From positions 248,001 through 312,000 of the forward strand of contig NZ_BBZJ01000013.1 in the NCBI RefSeq assembly GCF_001417775.1: DNA of 64,000 nucleotides, read 5' to 3'. Positions 42,226-49,847 of the stretch are shown here, piece after piece. The position numbers and the translations under genes were made by a program. Origin of the DNA: Streptomyces sp. TP-A0356. Its GTDB lineage: Bacteria > Actinomycetota > Actinomycetes > Streptomycetales > Streptomycetaceae. Position 1 is the first letter of the stretch. Each line of letters begins with the position of its first letter. The notes under the pieces were generated by a model. It had not been told where the DNA came from. It worked only from the letters and a program-made list of their open reading frames with translations, and did no database searches.

Positions 42226-42248
42226 AAAAAGGACCCCTACGGGGTCCT
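42226..42248 (-). terminator. Rho-independent terminator after the tRNA-Asn genes
   Basis: On the minus strand, AGGACCCC-GTA-GGGGTCCT followed by a run of T (42230-42226). This is the only terminator in the window with a true U-tract, 12 bases after the tRNA-Asn end. Confidence 0.9.
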
Positions 42249-42259
42249 CGTTCAGCGTG

Positions 42260-42332
42260 CTCCCCCGACTGGACTCGAACCAGTAACCTGCCGGTTAACA
42301 GCCGGCTGCTCTGCCAATTGAGCTACGGAGGA
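42260..42332 (-). tRNA. tRNA-Asn (GTT), copy 2
   Basis: 73 nt including G73, without encoded CCA. Acceptor TCCTCCG...CGGGGGA, anticodon loop CTGTTAA (GUU, Asn), T-arm CTGGTTCGAGTCCAG. It is identical to the copy at 42338-42410 and only five bases from it, so both are in one transcript ended by the terminator at 42.24 kb. Confidence 0.97.
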
Positions 42333-42337
42333 CCGAG

Positions 42338-42410
42338 CTCCCCCGACTGGACTCGAACCAGTAACCTGCCGGTTAACAGCCGGCTGCTCTGCCAATTGAG
42401 CTACGGAGGA
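42338..42410 (-). tRNA. tRNA-Asn (GTT), copy 1
   Basis: Identical in sequence to the neighbouring tRNA-Asn gene, including G73 and no encoded CCA. It is transcribed first on the minus strand. The pair forms a 78-bp-period duplication. Confidence 0.97.
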
Positions 42411-42574
42411 ATGCCTCGTCGCATCGAACGTACCTCCTTGGGTATCCGCCAAGGGGCGCGCGCTCGCTGCGACACATACATTAGCGCAAGCAGGGGGGTG
42501 CTCCGCCAATCAGTACTCCCCGCGACCGATGCCCACGCAAGGGACGACGCAGACGCAAGGGAAGGGTGGCCGCC

Positions 42575-42880
42575 ATGCGCTATCGGCTCACGTTCGTCGC
42601 CGGACTGGTCCTGGGCTACGTGCTGGGCACGCGGGCCGGGCGTGAACGTTACGAGCAACTGAAGAAGACCGCCCGCCTCGTCGCGCAGAACCCCGCCGTG
42701 CGCAACACCGCGGAGACGGCCGCCCAGCAGGGTCGCGAGATCGCGGGCAAGGCCTTCCACGCGGTGAGCGACAAGGTCGGCGACCGTATGCCCGACTCGG
42801 TGGCGGGCCGCGTGCGCTCCCTGCGGGAACGCAATGCGAACGGCACCGGCGAGGACGACTGGGGCACCAGCAACACCTGA
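42575..42880 (+). CDS. YtxH-like small membrane-associated protein
   Basis: 101 residues. An N-terminal Gly-containing hydrophobic segment (YRLTFVAGLVLGYVLGTRAG) is followed by an amphipathic helical region (RERYEQLKKTARLVAQNPAV, ETAAQQGREIAGKAFHAVSD) as in the YtxH family of envelope- or stress-associated proteins. The ATG at 42575 is preferred; GTG at 42566 is possible with the same GGAAGG region. Function is unknown. It precedes the FGGY kinase by 81 bp in the same direction, but a link is not evident. Confidence 0.82.
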   Translation: MRYRLTFVAGLVLGYVLGTRAGRERYEQLKKTARLVAQNPAVRNTAETAAQQGREIAGKAFHAVSDKVGDRMPDSVAGRVRSLRERNANGTGEDDWGTSNT

Positions 42881-42961
42881 CCGCCGCCGACCCGGGAGAG
42901 CCATGGGCGGCACCTCCCGGGGCGGCGCGCTCACCCGCCTCGGTACGGCAGAATTTCCACC

Positions 42962-44416
42962 ATGGGGATAGTCGCCGGGTTGGACAGCTCACCCGATTTC
43001 ACTCGTATCGTCGTCTGTGACACGGACACGGGGGCCGTGCTCAGGCAGGGGTATGCGCCGCACCCGGTGGAGAGCACCGAGGGAGGCGGCCGTCCCTCCG
43101 ACGTCGATCCGCAGGCCTGGCTGCTGTCCCTCGGGGAGGCGGCCGGCGGCGGACTCCTCGAAGGCGTGCAGGCCATCGGCGTCTCCGCGCAGCAGAACGC
43201 GCTGGTCCCCCTCGACTCCCAGGGCTCCACCGTGCGGCCCGCCCTGGTCGGCGGAGACAGGCGGGCGCAGGTCGCGGCGGCGGACCTCGTCGACGCCCTC
43301 GGCGGCCGGCAGGCCTGGGCCGAGGCCGTCGGCTGTGTACCGCAGGCCGCGCAGCCCGTGACCAAGCTGCGCTGGCTCGCCAAGACCGAACCCGACAACG
43401 CCCGGCGGACGGCCGCGCTGATACAGGCCCACGACTGGCTCGTGTGGCAGCTGCTCGGACGGCCCGCGCGGCGGACCACGGACCGCGGCGGTGCCTCGGG
43501 GACCGGGTACTGGTCGGCGGCGACCGGCGCGTACCGCTCCGACCTCGTCGAGCTGGCGCTCGGCCACCAGGCCATGCTGCCCGAGGTGCTCGGTCCGTCG
43601 GACGCGGCGGGTACGACCCCGGAGGGGCTGCTGATCTCCGCGGGCACCGGCGAGACCATGGCCGCCGCCCTGGGCCTGGGCATCGGGCTGGGCGACGCGG
43701 TCGTCTCGCTCGGCGCCTCCGGGTCCGTGATGGCCGTGCACCCCGAGGCGCTCGTGGACTCCTCCGGGATGATCACCTCGCTGGCGGACGCGACGGGCAT
43801 GCATCTGCCGGTGGTGACGACCCTCAACGCCGTGCGCACCCTGCGCGGCACCGCCGAACTGCTCGGCGTACCCGACCTGGACTCCCTCTCCGACCTCGCG
43901 ATGAAGTCGACGCCGGGCTCGCACGGGCTCGTCATGCTGCCCTACCTGGAGGGCGAGCGGACCCCGAACCTGCCGCACACCGCGGGCACCCTGGCCGGGC
44001 TGCGACGCGAGTCGATGAAGCCCGAGCACCTGGCGCGGGCCGCGTTCGAGGGCATGCTGTGCGGGCTCGCGGACGCGCTCGACGTGCTGCGCGGGCGCGG
44101 GGTCGAGGTACGGCGGATCTTCCTGCTCGGCGCCGCCGCGGAGCTGTCCGCCGTACAGGCGGCGGCGCCCGCGCTGTTCGGCGTGCAGGTCGTGGTGCCG
44201 CAGCCCGCGGACTACGCGGCGATCGGCGCGGCCCGGCAGGCGGCCTGGTCGCTCGGTGTCTCGCAGGGCACTCTCGACCCGCGCACCCCGCCCGCCTGGC
44301 GGGGCGCTGTCGCGCAGGTCCTGGAGCCGGGCGAGGAACTGGCGGTGGGCCAGGCCGTGCGCCAGCAGTACGTGTCGGTCCGCGAGCAGACGCATCCGGG
44401 GGCGTTCCGGTCGTAG
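42962..44416 (+). CDS. FGGY-family carbohydrate kinase (xylulokinase-like)
   Basis: 484 residues, normal for the family. The N-terminal domain begins IVAGLDSSPDFTRIVVCDTD, the phosphate-1 motif. GVSAQQNALVPLDSQGSTVR, PALVGGDRRAQ and TKLRWLAKTEPDNARRTAAL follow the xylulokinase layout. The C-terminal FGGY domain has VSLGASGSVMAV, LMLPYLEGERTPNLP (the FGGY signature region), RAAFEGMLCGLADALDVLRG and IFLLGAAAELSAVQAAAPALFG. It phosphorylates a ketose or polyol with ATP. Xylulose is the usual guess, but the genus has several such kinases. No sugar isomerase is adjacent. A hairpin terminator follows the gene. Confidence 0.87.
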   Translation: MGIVAGLDSSPDFTRIVVCDTDTGAVLRQGYAPHPVESTEGGGRPSDVDPQAWLLSLGEAAGGGLLEGVQAIGVSAQQNALVPLDSQGSTVRPALVGGDRRAQVAAADLVDALGGRQAWAEAVGCVPQAAQPVTKLRWLAKTEPDNARRTAALIQAHDWLVWQLLGRPARRTTDRGGASGTGYWSAATGAYRSDLVELALGHQAMLPEVLGPSDAAGTTPEGLLISAGTGETMAAALGLGIGLGDAVVSLGASGSVMAVHPEALVDSSGMITSLADATGMHLPVVTTLNAVRTLRGTAELLGVPDLDSLSDLAMKSTPGSHGLVMLPYLEGERTPNLPHTAGTLAGLRRESMKPEHLARAAFEGMLCGLADALDVLRGRGVEVRRIFLLGAAAELSAVQAAAPALFGVQVVVPQPADYAAIGAARQAAWSLGVSQGTLDPRTPPAWRGAVAQVLEPGEELAVGQAVRQQYVSVREQTHPGAFRS

Positions 44417-44420
44417 CGAG

Positions 44421-44450
44421 CCCGGGGATGCCGGCCGGAAATCCCCTGGG
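44421..44450 (+). terminator. Terminator after the FGGY kinase gene
   Basis: CCCGGGGAT (44421-44429) pairs with ATCCCCTGGG (44441-44450) with a single bulged base; the loop is 11 nt. Confidence 0.65.
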
Positions 44451-44579
44451 CGACCGTGGTGTCGTATACGTCACACGGATTCGCGACAACGCCCGTCAGC
44501 CACCGATCGGCCTAGTCCCCGCGGCTGAGGCCGAGTCATACATGGCCCGCTGTTGGGTTAATCGGTTGAGGTAACGCGG

Positions 44580-46385
44580 GTGGAGTGTCCGACGATAGGG
44601 GGTGGTGCATCACCGACCGCCCCTGCCGTCGACGACCCCGAGAGACCTCGCGTGCTCATACGACTTCTGAGGGCCCATCTGGGCCCGTACAAGAGACCCA
44701 TCGCTCTGCTGGTGCTGCTGCAGTTCCTGCAGACGTGCGCCACGCTCTATCTGCCCACCCTCAACGCGCACATCATCGACAACGGTGTGGTGACGGGGGA
44801 CACGGGTTACATCCTGACGTTCGGCGGCCTGATGATCGGGGTCTCGCTGGGCCAGGTCGTCTGCAACACGGGCGCCATCTACTTCGGCGCCCGCACGGCC
44901 TCGGCCATCGGCCGGGACATGCGGGCCGCCGTCTTCGACCGCGTGCAGTCGTTCTCCTCGCGTGAGCTGGGCCACTTCGGGGCGCCGTCGCTGATCACCC
45001 GCACCACCAACGACGTGCAGCAGGTGCAGATGCTCGCCCTGATGACGTTCACGCTGATGGTGTCGGCGCCGATCATGTGCGTGGGCGGCATCGTCATGGC
45101 GCTCGGTCTGGACGTGCCGCTGTCCGGCGTCCTGGTCGCCGTGGTGCCCGTGCTCGGCATCTGCGTGACGCTGGTCGTGCGCCGGCTGCGACCGCTGTTC
45201 CGCACCATGCAGGTCCGCCTCGACAGGGTGAACCGGGTGCTGCGCGAGCAGATCTCCGGCAACCGCGTCATCCGCGCCTTCGTCCGGGACGACTACGAGA
45301 AGGACCGATTCCGGGGCGCCAACACCGATCTGACCGAGGTGTCCCTGGGCACCGGCCGCACCATGGCGCTGATGTTCCCCATGGTGATGACCGTGGTGAA
45401 CCTGTCCTCCATCGCGGTGGTCTGGTTCGGCGCGCACCGCATCGACAGCGGCGGCATGCAGATCGGCGACCTGACCGCGTTCCTCACCTACCTCATGCAG
45501 ATCGTGATGTCCGTGATGATGGCCACCTTCATGTTCATCATGGTGCCGCGCGCGGAGGTGTGCGCCGAGCGGATCCAGGAGGTCCTCGACACCGAGTCCA
45601 GTGTCGTGCCGCCCTCCGCTCCCGTCGTCGAACTGCGGCGGCACGGGCACCTGGAGATCCGCGGGGCGGGGTTCCGCTACCCGGGTGCCGAGGAGCCGGT
45701 GCTCAAGGCCATCGACGTGGTGGCGCGGCCCGGCGAGACCACGGCCGTCATCGGATCCACCGGCAGCGGCAAGTCGACCCTGCTCGGGCTGATCCCCCGC
45801 CTCTTCGACGCCACGGAGGGCGAGGTGCTCGTGGACGGCGTGAACGTCCAGGAGATCGACCCGACGCTGCTGGCGAAGACGGTCGGGCTCGTCCCGCAGA
45901 AGCCGTATCTGTTCGCCGGCACGGTCGCCACCAATCTGCGGTACGGCAATCCGGACGCCACCGACGAGGAGCTGTGGCACGCGCTGGAGGTGGCGCAGGC
46001 CAAGGACTTCGTCTCCAAGCTGGAGGGCGGCCTCGACGCCCCGATCGCGCAGGGCGGTACGAACGTCTCCGGCGGCCAGCGGCAGCGGCTCGCGATCGCG
46101 CGCACGCTGGTGCAGCGCCCGGAGATCTACCTCTTCGACGACTCCTTCTCCGCGCTCGACTACGCGACCGACGCGGCGCTGCGCGCGGCGCTGTCGCAGG
46201 AGACCGCCGAGGCGACCGTGGTGATCGTGGCCCAGCGGGTGGCGACCATCCGGGACGCCGACCGGATCGTGGTCCTGGACGAGGGCCGGGTCGTCGGCAC
46301 CGGCCGCCACCACGAGCTGATGGCGAGCAACGAGACCTATCGGGAGATCGTGCTCTCCCAGCTCACGGAAGCGGAGGCTGCCTGA
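44580..46385 (+). CDS. ABC exporter half-transporter with degenerate catalytic site (NBD1)
   Basis: 601 residues from GTG 44580 (GAGG eight bases upstream); GTG 44652, giving 577 residues starting LIRLLRAHLGPYKR, is the alternative. Six transmembrane helices (about 40-330) precede an ATPase domain with Walker A GSTGSGKST, Q-loop LVPQKPYLF, signature NVSGGQRQRLAIAR and Walker B IYLFDDSFSALD. In Walker B, Asp replaces the catalytic Glu, the mark of the degenerate-site subunit of heterodimeric exporters. It overlaps by one base (TGATG) the second subunit, whose signature is the degenerate VSAGE. They form one TM287/288-like exporter; the substrate (drug, lipid or peptide) is unknown. Confidence 0.9.
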   Translation: MECPTIGGGASPTAPAVDDPERPRVLIRLLRAHLGPYKRPIALLVLLQFLQTCATLYLPTLNAHIIDNGVVTGDTGYILTFGGLMIGVSLGQVVCNTGAIYFGARTASAIGRDMRAAVFDRVQSFSSRELGHFGAPSLITRTTNDVQQVQMLALMTFTLMVSAPIMCVGGIVMALGLDVPLSGVLVAVVPVLGICVTLVVRRLRPLFRTMQVRLDRVNRVLREQISGNRVIRAFVRDDYEKDRFRGANTDLTEVSLGTGRTMALMFPMVMTVVNLSSIAVVWFGAHRIDSGGMQIGDLTAFLTYLMQIVMSVMMATFMFIMVPRAEVCAERIQEVLDTESSVVPPSAPVVELRRHGHLEIRGAGFRYPGAEEPVLKAIDVVARPGETTAVIGSTGSGKSTLLGLIPRLFDATEGEVLVDGVNVQEIDPTLLAKTVGLVPQKPYLFAGTVATNLRYGNPDATDEELWHALEVAQAKDFVSKLEGGLDAPIAQGGTNVSGGQRQRLAIARTLVQRPEIYLFDDSFSALDYATDAALRAALSQETAEATVVIVAQRVATIRDADRIVVLDEGRVVGTGRHHELMASNETYREIVLSQLTEAEAA

Positions 46386-48313
46386 TGGCCGGGCCCATGG
46401 GACGCATGATGGCCGGGGGCGGCCCCGACCAGCGCTCGATGGACTTCAAGGGGTCCGGGAAGCGGCTCCTCGCCCAGTTCAAGCCCGAACGCGCCACCAT
46501 GATCGCGATGCTGGTCTGCGGTGTGCTCAGCGTGGGCCTGTCCGTGGTCGGACCGAAGATCCTCGGCAAGGCGACCGACCTGGTCTTCGCCGGGATCATC
46601 GGTCGGCACATGCCGTCGGGGGTGAGCAAGGAGCAGGTCCTCGACTCCATGCGGAAGCGGGGTCAGGGCGGCATCGCGGACATGCTCTCCGGGACGGACT
46701 TCACCCCGGGCAAGGGCATCGACTTCGGTGCCGTCGGCAATGTGCTGCTGCTCGCGCTCGGCGCGTTCCTGCTGGCCGGCCTGTTGATGGCGGTCTCCAC
46801 CCGGTTCTCCAACCGGGCCATCAACAAGACCGTGTTCCGCCTGCGCGAGGAAGTGCAGGCGAAGCTGTCGCGGCTTCCGCTGTCCTACTTCGACAAGCGG
46901 CAGCGCGGTGAGGTGCTCAGCCGCGCCACCAACGACATCGACAACATCCAGCAGACGCTGCAGCAGTCGATGGGGCAGCTCGTCAACTCGCTGCTCACCA
47001 TCGTGGGCGTGCTGGCGATGATGTTCTGGGTGTCGTGGCTGCTGGCGCTGGTCGCGCTGGTGACCGTGCCGCTCTCCTTCGTCGTCGCCACCCGGGTCGG
47101 CAAGCGTTCGCAGCCGCACTTCGTGCAGCAGTGGCGCACCACCGGCAAGCTCAACGCGCACATCGAGGAGATGTACACGGGGCACACGCTGGTGAAGGTG
47201 TTCGGGCGCCAGGACGAGTCGGCGCGGCAGTTCGCCGAGCAGAACGAGAAGCTGTACGAGGCCGGGTTCAGAGCGCAGTTCAACAGTGGTGTGATGCAGC
47301 CGCTGATGATGTTCGTGTCCAACCTGAACTACGTGCTGGTGGCCGTGGTCGGTGGCCTTCGGGTCGCGTCGGGTGCCCTGTCCATCGGCGACGTGCAGGC
47401 CTTCATCCAGTACTCGCGGCAGTTCTCCATGCCGCTGACGCAGGTCGCGTCGATGGCGAACCTGGTGCAGTCGGGCGTCGCCTCGGCGGAGCGGATCTTC
47501 GAACTGCTGGACGCGGAGGAGCAGGCGGCGGACCCCGAGCCGGGGCTGCGGCCGGAGGAGCTGCGCGGCCGGGTCGCGCTGGAGAACGTGTCGTTCCGCT
47601 ACGACCCCGAGCGGCCGCTGATCGAGGACCTGTCGCTGAAGGTGGAGCCGGGGCACACGGTGGCGATCGTCGGCCCGACGGGAGCCGGGAAGACGACGCT
47701 GGTGAACCTGCTGATGCGGTTCTACGAGGTCACGAGCGGCCGGATCACGCTCGACGGGGTCGACATCGCGAAGATGTCCCGGGACGAACTGCGGGCCGGG
47801 ATCGGGATGGTGCTCCAGGACACCTGGCTGTTCGGAGGCACGATCGCGGAGAACATCGCCTACGGGGCCGCGCGCGACGTCACGCGCGGGGAGATCGAGG
47901 AGGCGGCACGGGCGGCGCACGCCGACCGGTTCATCCGTACGCTGCCGGACGGCTACGACACGGTGATCGACGACGAGGGCACCGGGGTCAGCGCGGGCGA
48001 GAAGCAGCTCATCACGATCGCGCGGGCGTTCCTGTCCGACCCGGTGATCCTCGTGCTGGACGAGGCGACCAGCTCGGTGGACACGCGTACCGAGGTGCTG
48101 ATCCAGAAGGCGATGGCGAAGCTGGCGCACGGGCGGACGTCGTTCGTCATCGCGCACCGGCTGTCGACGATCCGGGACGCGGACACGATTCTGGTGATGG
48201 AGAACGGGTCCATCGTCGAACAGGGGTCGCACACCGAGCTGTTGGCGGCGGACGGGGCGTACGCGCGCCTGTACAAGGCACAGTTCGCCCAGGCGGTGGC
48301 CGAGGTCGACTGA
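46385..48313 (+). CDS. ABC exporter half-transporter with canonical catalytic site (NBD2)
   Basis: 642 residues, ATG 46385. An N-terminal cytoplasmic stretch, then six transmembrane helices; the first extracytoplasmic loop is enlarged (GRHMPSGVSKEQVLDSMRKR to TPGKGIDFG, about 75-125). The ATPase domain has Walker A GPTGAGKTT, Q-loop MVLQDTWLFGG, signature VSAGEKQLITIAR and Walker B VILVLDEATSSVD with the proper catalytic Glu. The canonical Glu here and the canonical signature in the partner build the one working ATP site. A hairpin terminator lies between this gene and convergent hrdA. Confidence 0.92.
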   Translation: MAGPMGRMMAGGGPDQRSMDFKGSGKRLLAQFKPERATMIAMLVCGVLSVGLSVVGPKILGKATDLVFAGIIGRHMPSGVSKEQVLDSMRKRGQGGIADMLSGTDFTPGKGIDFGAVGNVLLLALGAFLLAGLLMAVSTRFSNRAINKTVFRLREEVQAKLSRLPLSYFDKRQRGEVLSRATNDIDNIQQTLQQSMGQLVNSLLTIVGVLAMMFWVSWLLALVALVTVPLSFVVATRVGKRSQPHFVQQWRTTGKLNAHIEEMYTGHTLVKVFGRQDESARQFAEQNEKLYEAGFRAQFNSGVMQPLMMFVSNLNYVLVAVVGGLRVASGALSIGDVQAFIQYSRQFSMPLTQVASMANLVQSGVASAERIFELLDAEEQAADPEPGLRPEELRGRVALENVSFRYDPERPLIEDLSLKVEPGHTVAIVGPTGAGKTTLVNLLMRFYEVTSGRITLDGVDIAKMSRDELRAGIGMVLQDTWLFGGTIAENIAYGAARDVTRGEIEEAARAAHADRFIRTLPDGYDTVIDDEGTGVSAGEKQLITIARAFLSDPVILVLDEATSSVDTRTEVLIQKAMAKLAHGRTSFVIAHRLSTIRDADTILVMENGSIVEQGSHTELLAADGAYARLYKAQFAQAVAEVD

Positions 48314-48320
48314 GCCCCCG

Positions 48321-48344
48321 GGGGCCGCTCGTGCGGGCGGCCCC
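48321..48344. terminator. Bidirectional terminator between the ABC exporter and hrdA
   Basis: Perfect 8-bp stem GGGGCCGC/GCGGCCCC with an 8-nt loop, between the convergent stop codons at 48313 and 48348. Confidence 0.75.
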
Positions 48345-48347
48345 TGT

Positions 48348-49520
48348 TCAGTCCAGGTAGCCCCTCAGCTGGTCCGCGAACGCGTGGTCGCGGAGCTTGT
48401 TGAGGGTCTTCGACTCGATCTGGCGGATCCGCTCGCGGGTCACGCCGAAGATGCGGCCTATCTCCTCCAGCGTGCGGGGGCGTCCGTCGACGAGCCCGTA
48501 GCGGAGCTGTACGACCTTCCGCTCCCGCTCGCCGAGAGTGGACAGCACCGCGTCCAGATGCTCCCTGAGCAGCAGGAACGCGGCGGATTCCACCGGGCTC
48601 GTGGCGTCGCCGTCCTCGATCAGGTCGCCGAGGGCCACGTCGTCCTCCTCGCCCACGGGGGCATGCAGCGAGACGGGCTCCTGGGCGAGCCGCAGCACCT
48701 CGGTGACGCGCTCGGCGGGCAGGTCCAGATGCGTGGCGACCTCTTCGGGCGTGGGTTCGTAGCCGCGTTCCTGGAGCATGCGGCGCTGGACGCGGACGAC
48801 GCGGTTGATGAGCTCGACGACGTGCACCGGGACGCGGATGGTGCGGGCCTGGTCGGCCAGCGCGCGGGACATGGCCTGTCGGATCCACCAGGTCGCGTAC
48901 GTCGAGAACTTGTAGCCCCGGGCGTAGTCGAACTTCTCGACGGCCCGGATCAGGCCGAGGTTTCCCTCCTGGACGAGGTCGAGCATGGTCAGCCCACGGC
49001 CGATGTACCGCTTGGCGACCGAGACGACGAGCCGCAGGTTGGCCTCGATCAGCCGCCGCTTGGCCATCCGCCCCAGCACCACCAGCCTGTCGAGGTCCAG
49101 GGCGAGTTGGGTGTCCAGGTCGGGGGCGTTGCCGAGCTTCTCCTCGGCGAACAGGCCGGCCTCCACGCGGCGGGCGAGTTCGACCTCCTCGGCGGCCGTG
49201 AGCAGGGGGATGCGGCCGATCTCGCGCAGGTACTGGCGGAACAGGTCCGAGGTGGGGCCGCCGGTGTCGGCGCGCCCACGGAGGGGGTCGACGGACTCGG
49301 GCGCCTCGCCGGACTCGACGGACTCCACGGCGTCGGAAGGCGGCTCGTCCGGCTCGGGCGAGCCCTCGGGCTCCGTCTCCGTCTCCGTCTGCGTCTCGGG
49401 GTGGTGCGCGAGCCGGCGCCGTGGGGGCATCGCCGCGAGGACATCGGTCTCCGCGTCCGGCTCGTCGTTGGCGATCCCGGTCTCTACGAGGGTCTGGGTC
49501 TGCACGGGGGCGACCTCCAT
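48348..49520 (-). CDS. hrdA: Principal-type RNA polymerase sigma factor HrdA
   Basis: 390 residues from ATG 49520 ([20 protein letters not shown]); the frame stays open up to a GTG at 49703, but no start has a good ribosome site, and this one best matches the remembered length of S. coelicolor HrdA (396). After an acidic Thr/Glu-rich linker come region 1.2 ([20 protein letters not shown]), region 2 ([53 protein letters not shown]), region 3, and region 4.2 ([20 protein letters not shown]). It directs core RNA polymerase to promoters; HrdA is non-essential in S. coelicolor. Its position beside dnaG matches the genus. Region 1.1 is reduced. Confidence 0.88.
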   Translation of the reverse strand: MEVAPVQTQTLVETGIANDEPDAETDVLAAMPPRRRLAHHPETQTETETEPEGSPEPDEPPSDAVESVESGEAPESVDPLRGRADTGGPTSDLFRQYLREIGRIPLLTAAEEVELARRVEAGLFAEEKLGNAPDLDTQLALDLDRLVVLGRMAKRRLIEANLRLVVSVAKRYIGRGLTMLDLVQEGNLGLIRAVEKFDYARGYKFSTYATWWIRQAMSRALADQARTIRVPVHVVELINRVVRVQRRMLQERGYEPTPEEVATHLDLPAERVTEVLRLAQEPVSLHAPVGEEDDVALGDLIEDGDATSPVESAAFLLLREHLDAVLSTLGERERKVVQLRYGLVDGRPRTLEEIGRIFGVTRERIRQIESKTLNKLRDHAFADQLRGYLD

Positions 49521-49770
49521 GAATGTCGCTGCTGAGGCGTGCGGCAGCGGTACGTCGGGGATGGCGCCGGTGGTCCGCCCACCGGCCATCCCGTAGTCAT
49601 TGAGCGGAATCGCGGGGGTGTCGGACCCGCCGTGGGCGGGTCGGCCGCGCTCCGAGGACTCAGGCACCGGAACCCAGTGTGGGGTACGACACATCTCTGT
49701 CACGAGGGGCGTGCGACCATTTTCTGAGTCCGGTGCGTGACCGGGCGGTTACTCAGCCGACGCCGGACAG

Positions 49771-49806
49771 CCAGGGCGCCGCGGAGATCCGTCGGAAGCG
49801 CCCTGG
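49771..49806 (-). terminator. Hairpin after dnaG
   Basis: Perfect 9-bp stem CCAGGGCGC/GCGCCCTGG with an 18-nt loop, about 40 bases past the dnaG stop in its direction of transcription. One arm lies in the 22-bp direct repeat described next. Confidence 0.55.
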
Positions 49807-49845
49807 CGACGCCGCGCGGGATGGCCCTGGCGACGCCGCGCGGGA
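49800..49845 (+). repeat. 22-bp direct repeat (24-bp period) downstream of dnaG
   Basis: The 22-base word beginning GCCCTGGCGACG occurs at 49800-49821 and again at 49824-49845, separated by two bases, immediately after the dnaG stop codon. Confidence 0.9.
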
Positions 49846-49847
49846 CG

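Noticed and set aside
42252..42509. Apparent protein with an internal repeat over the tRNA-Asn genes
   Set aside because: The repeat is simply the two identical tRNA genes translated; the cloverleafs explain the sequence.
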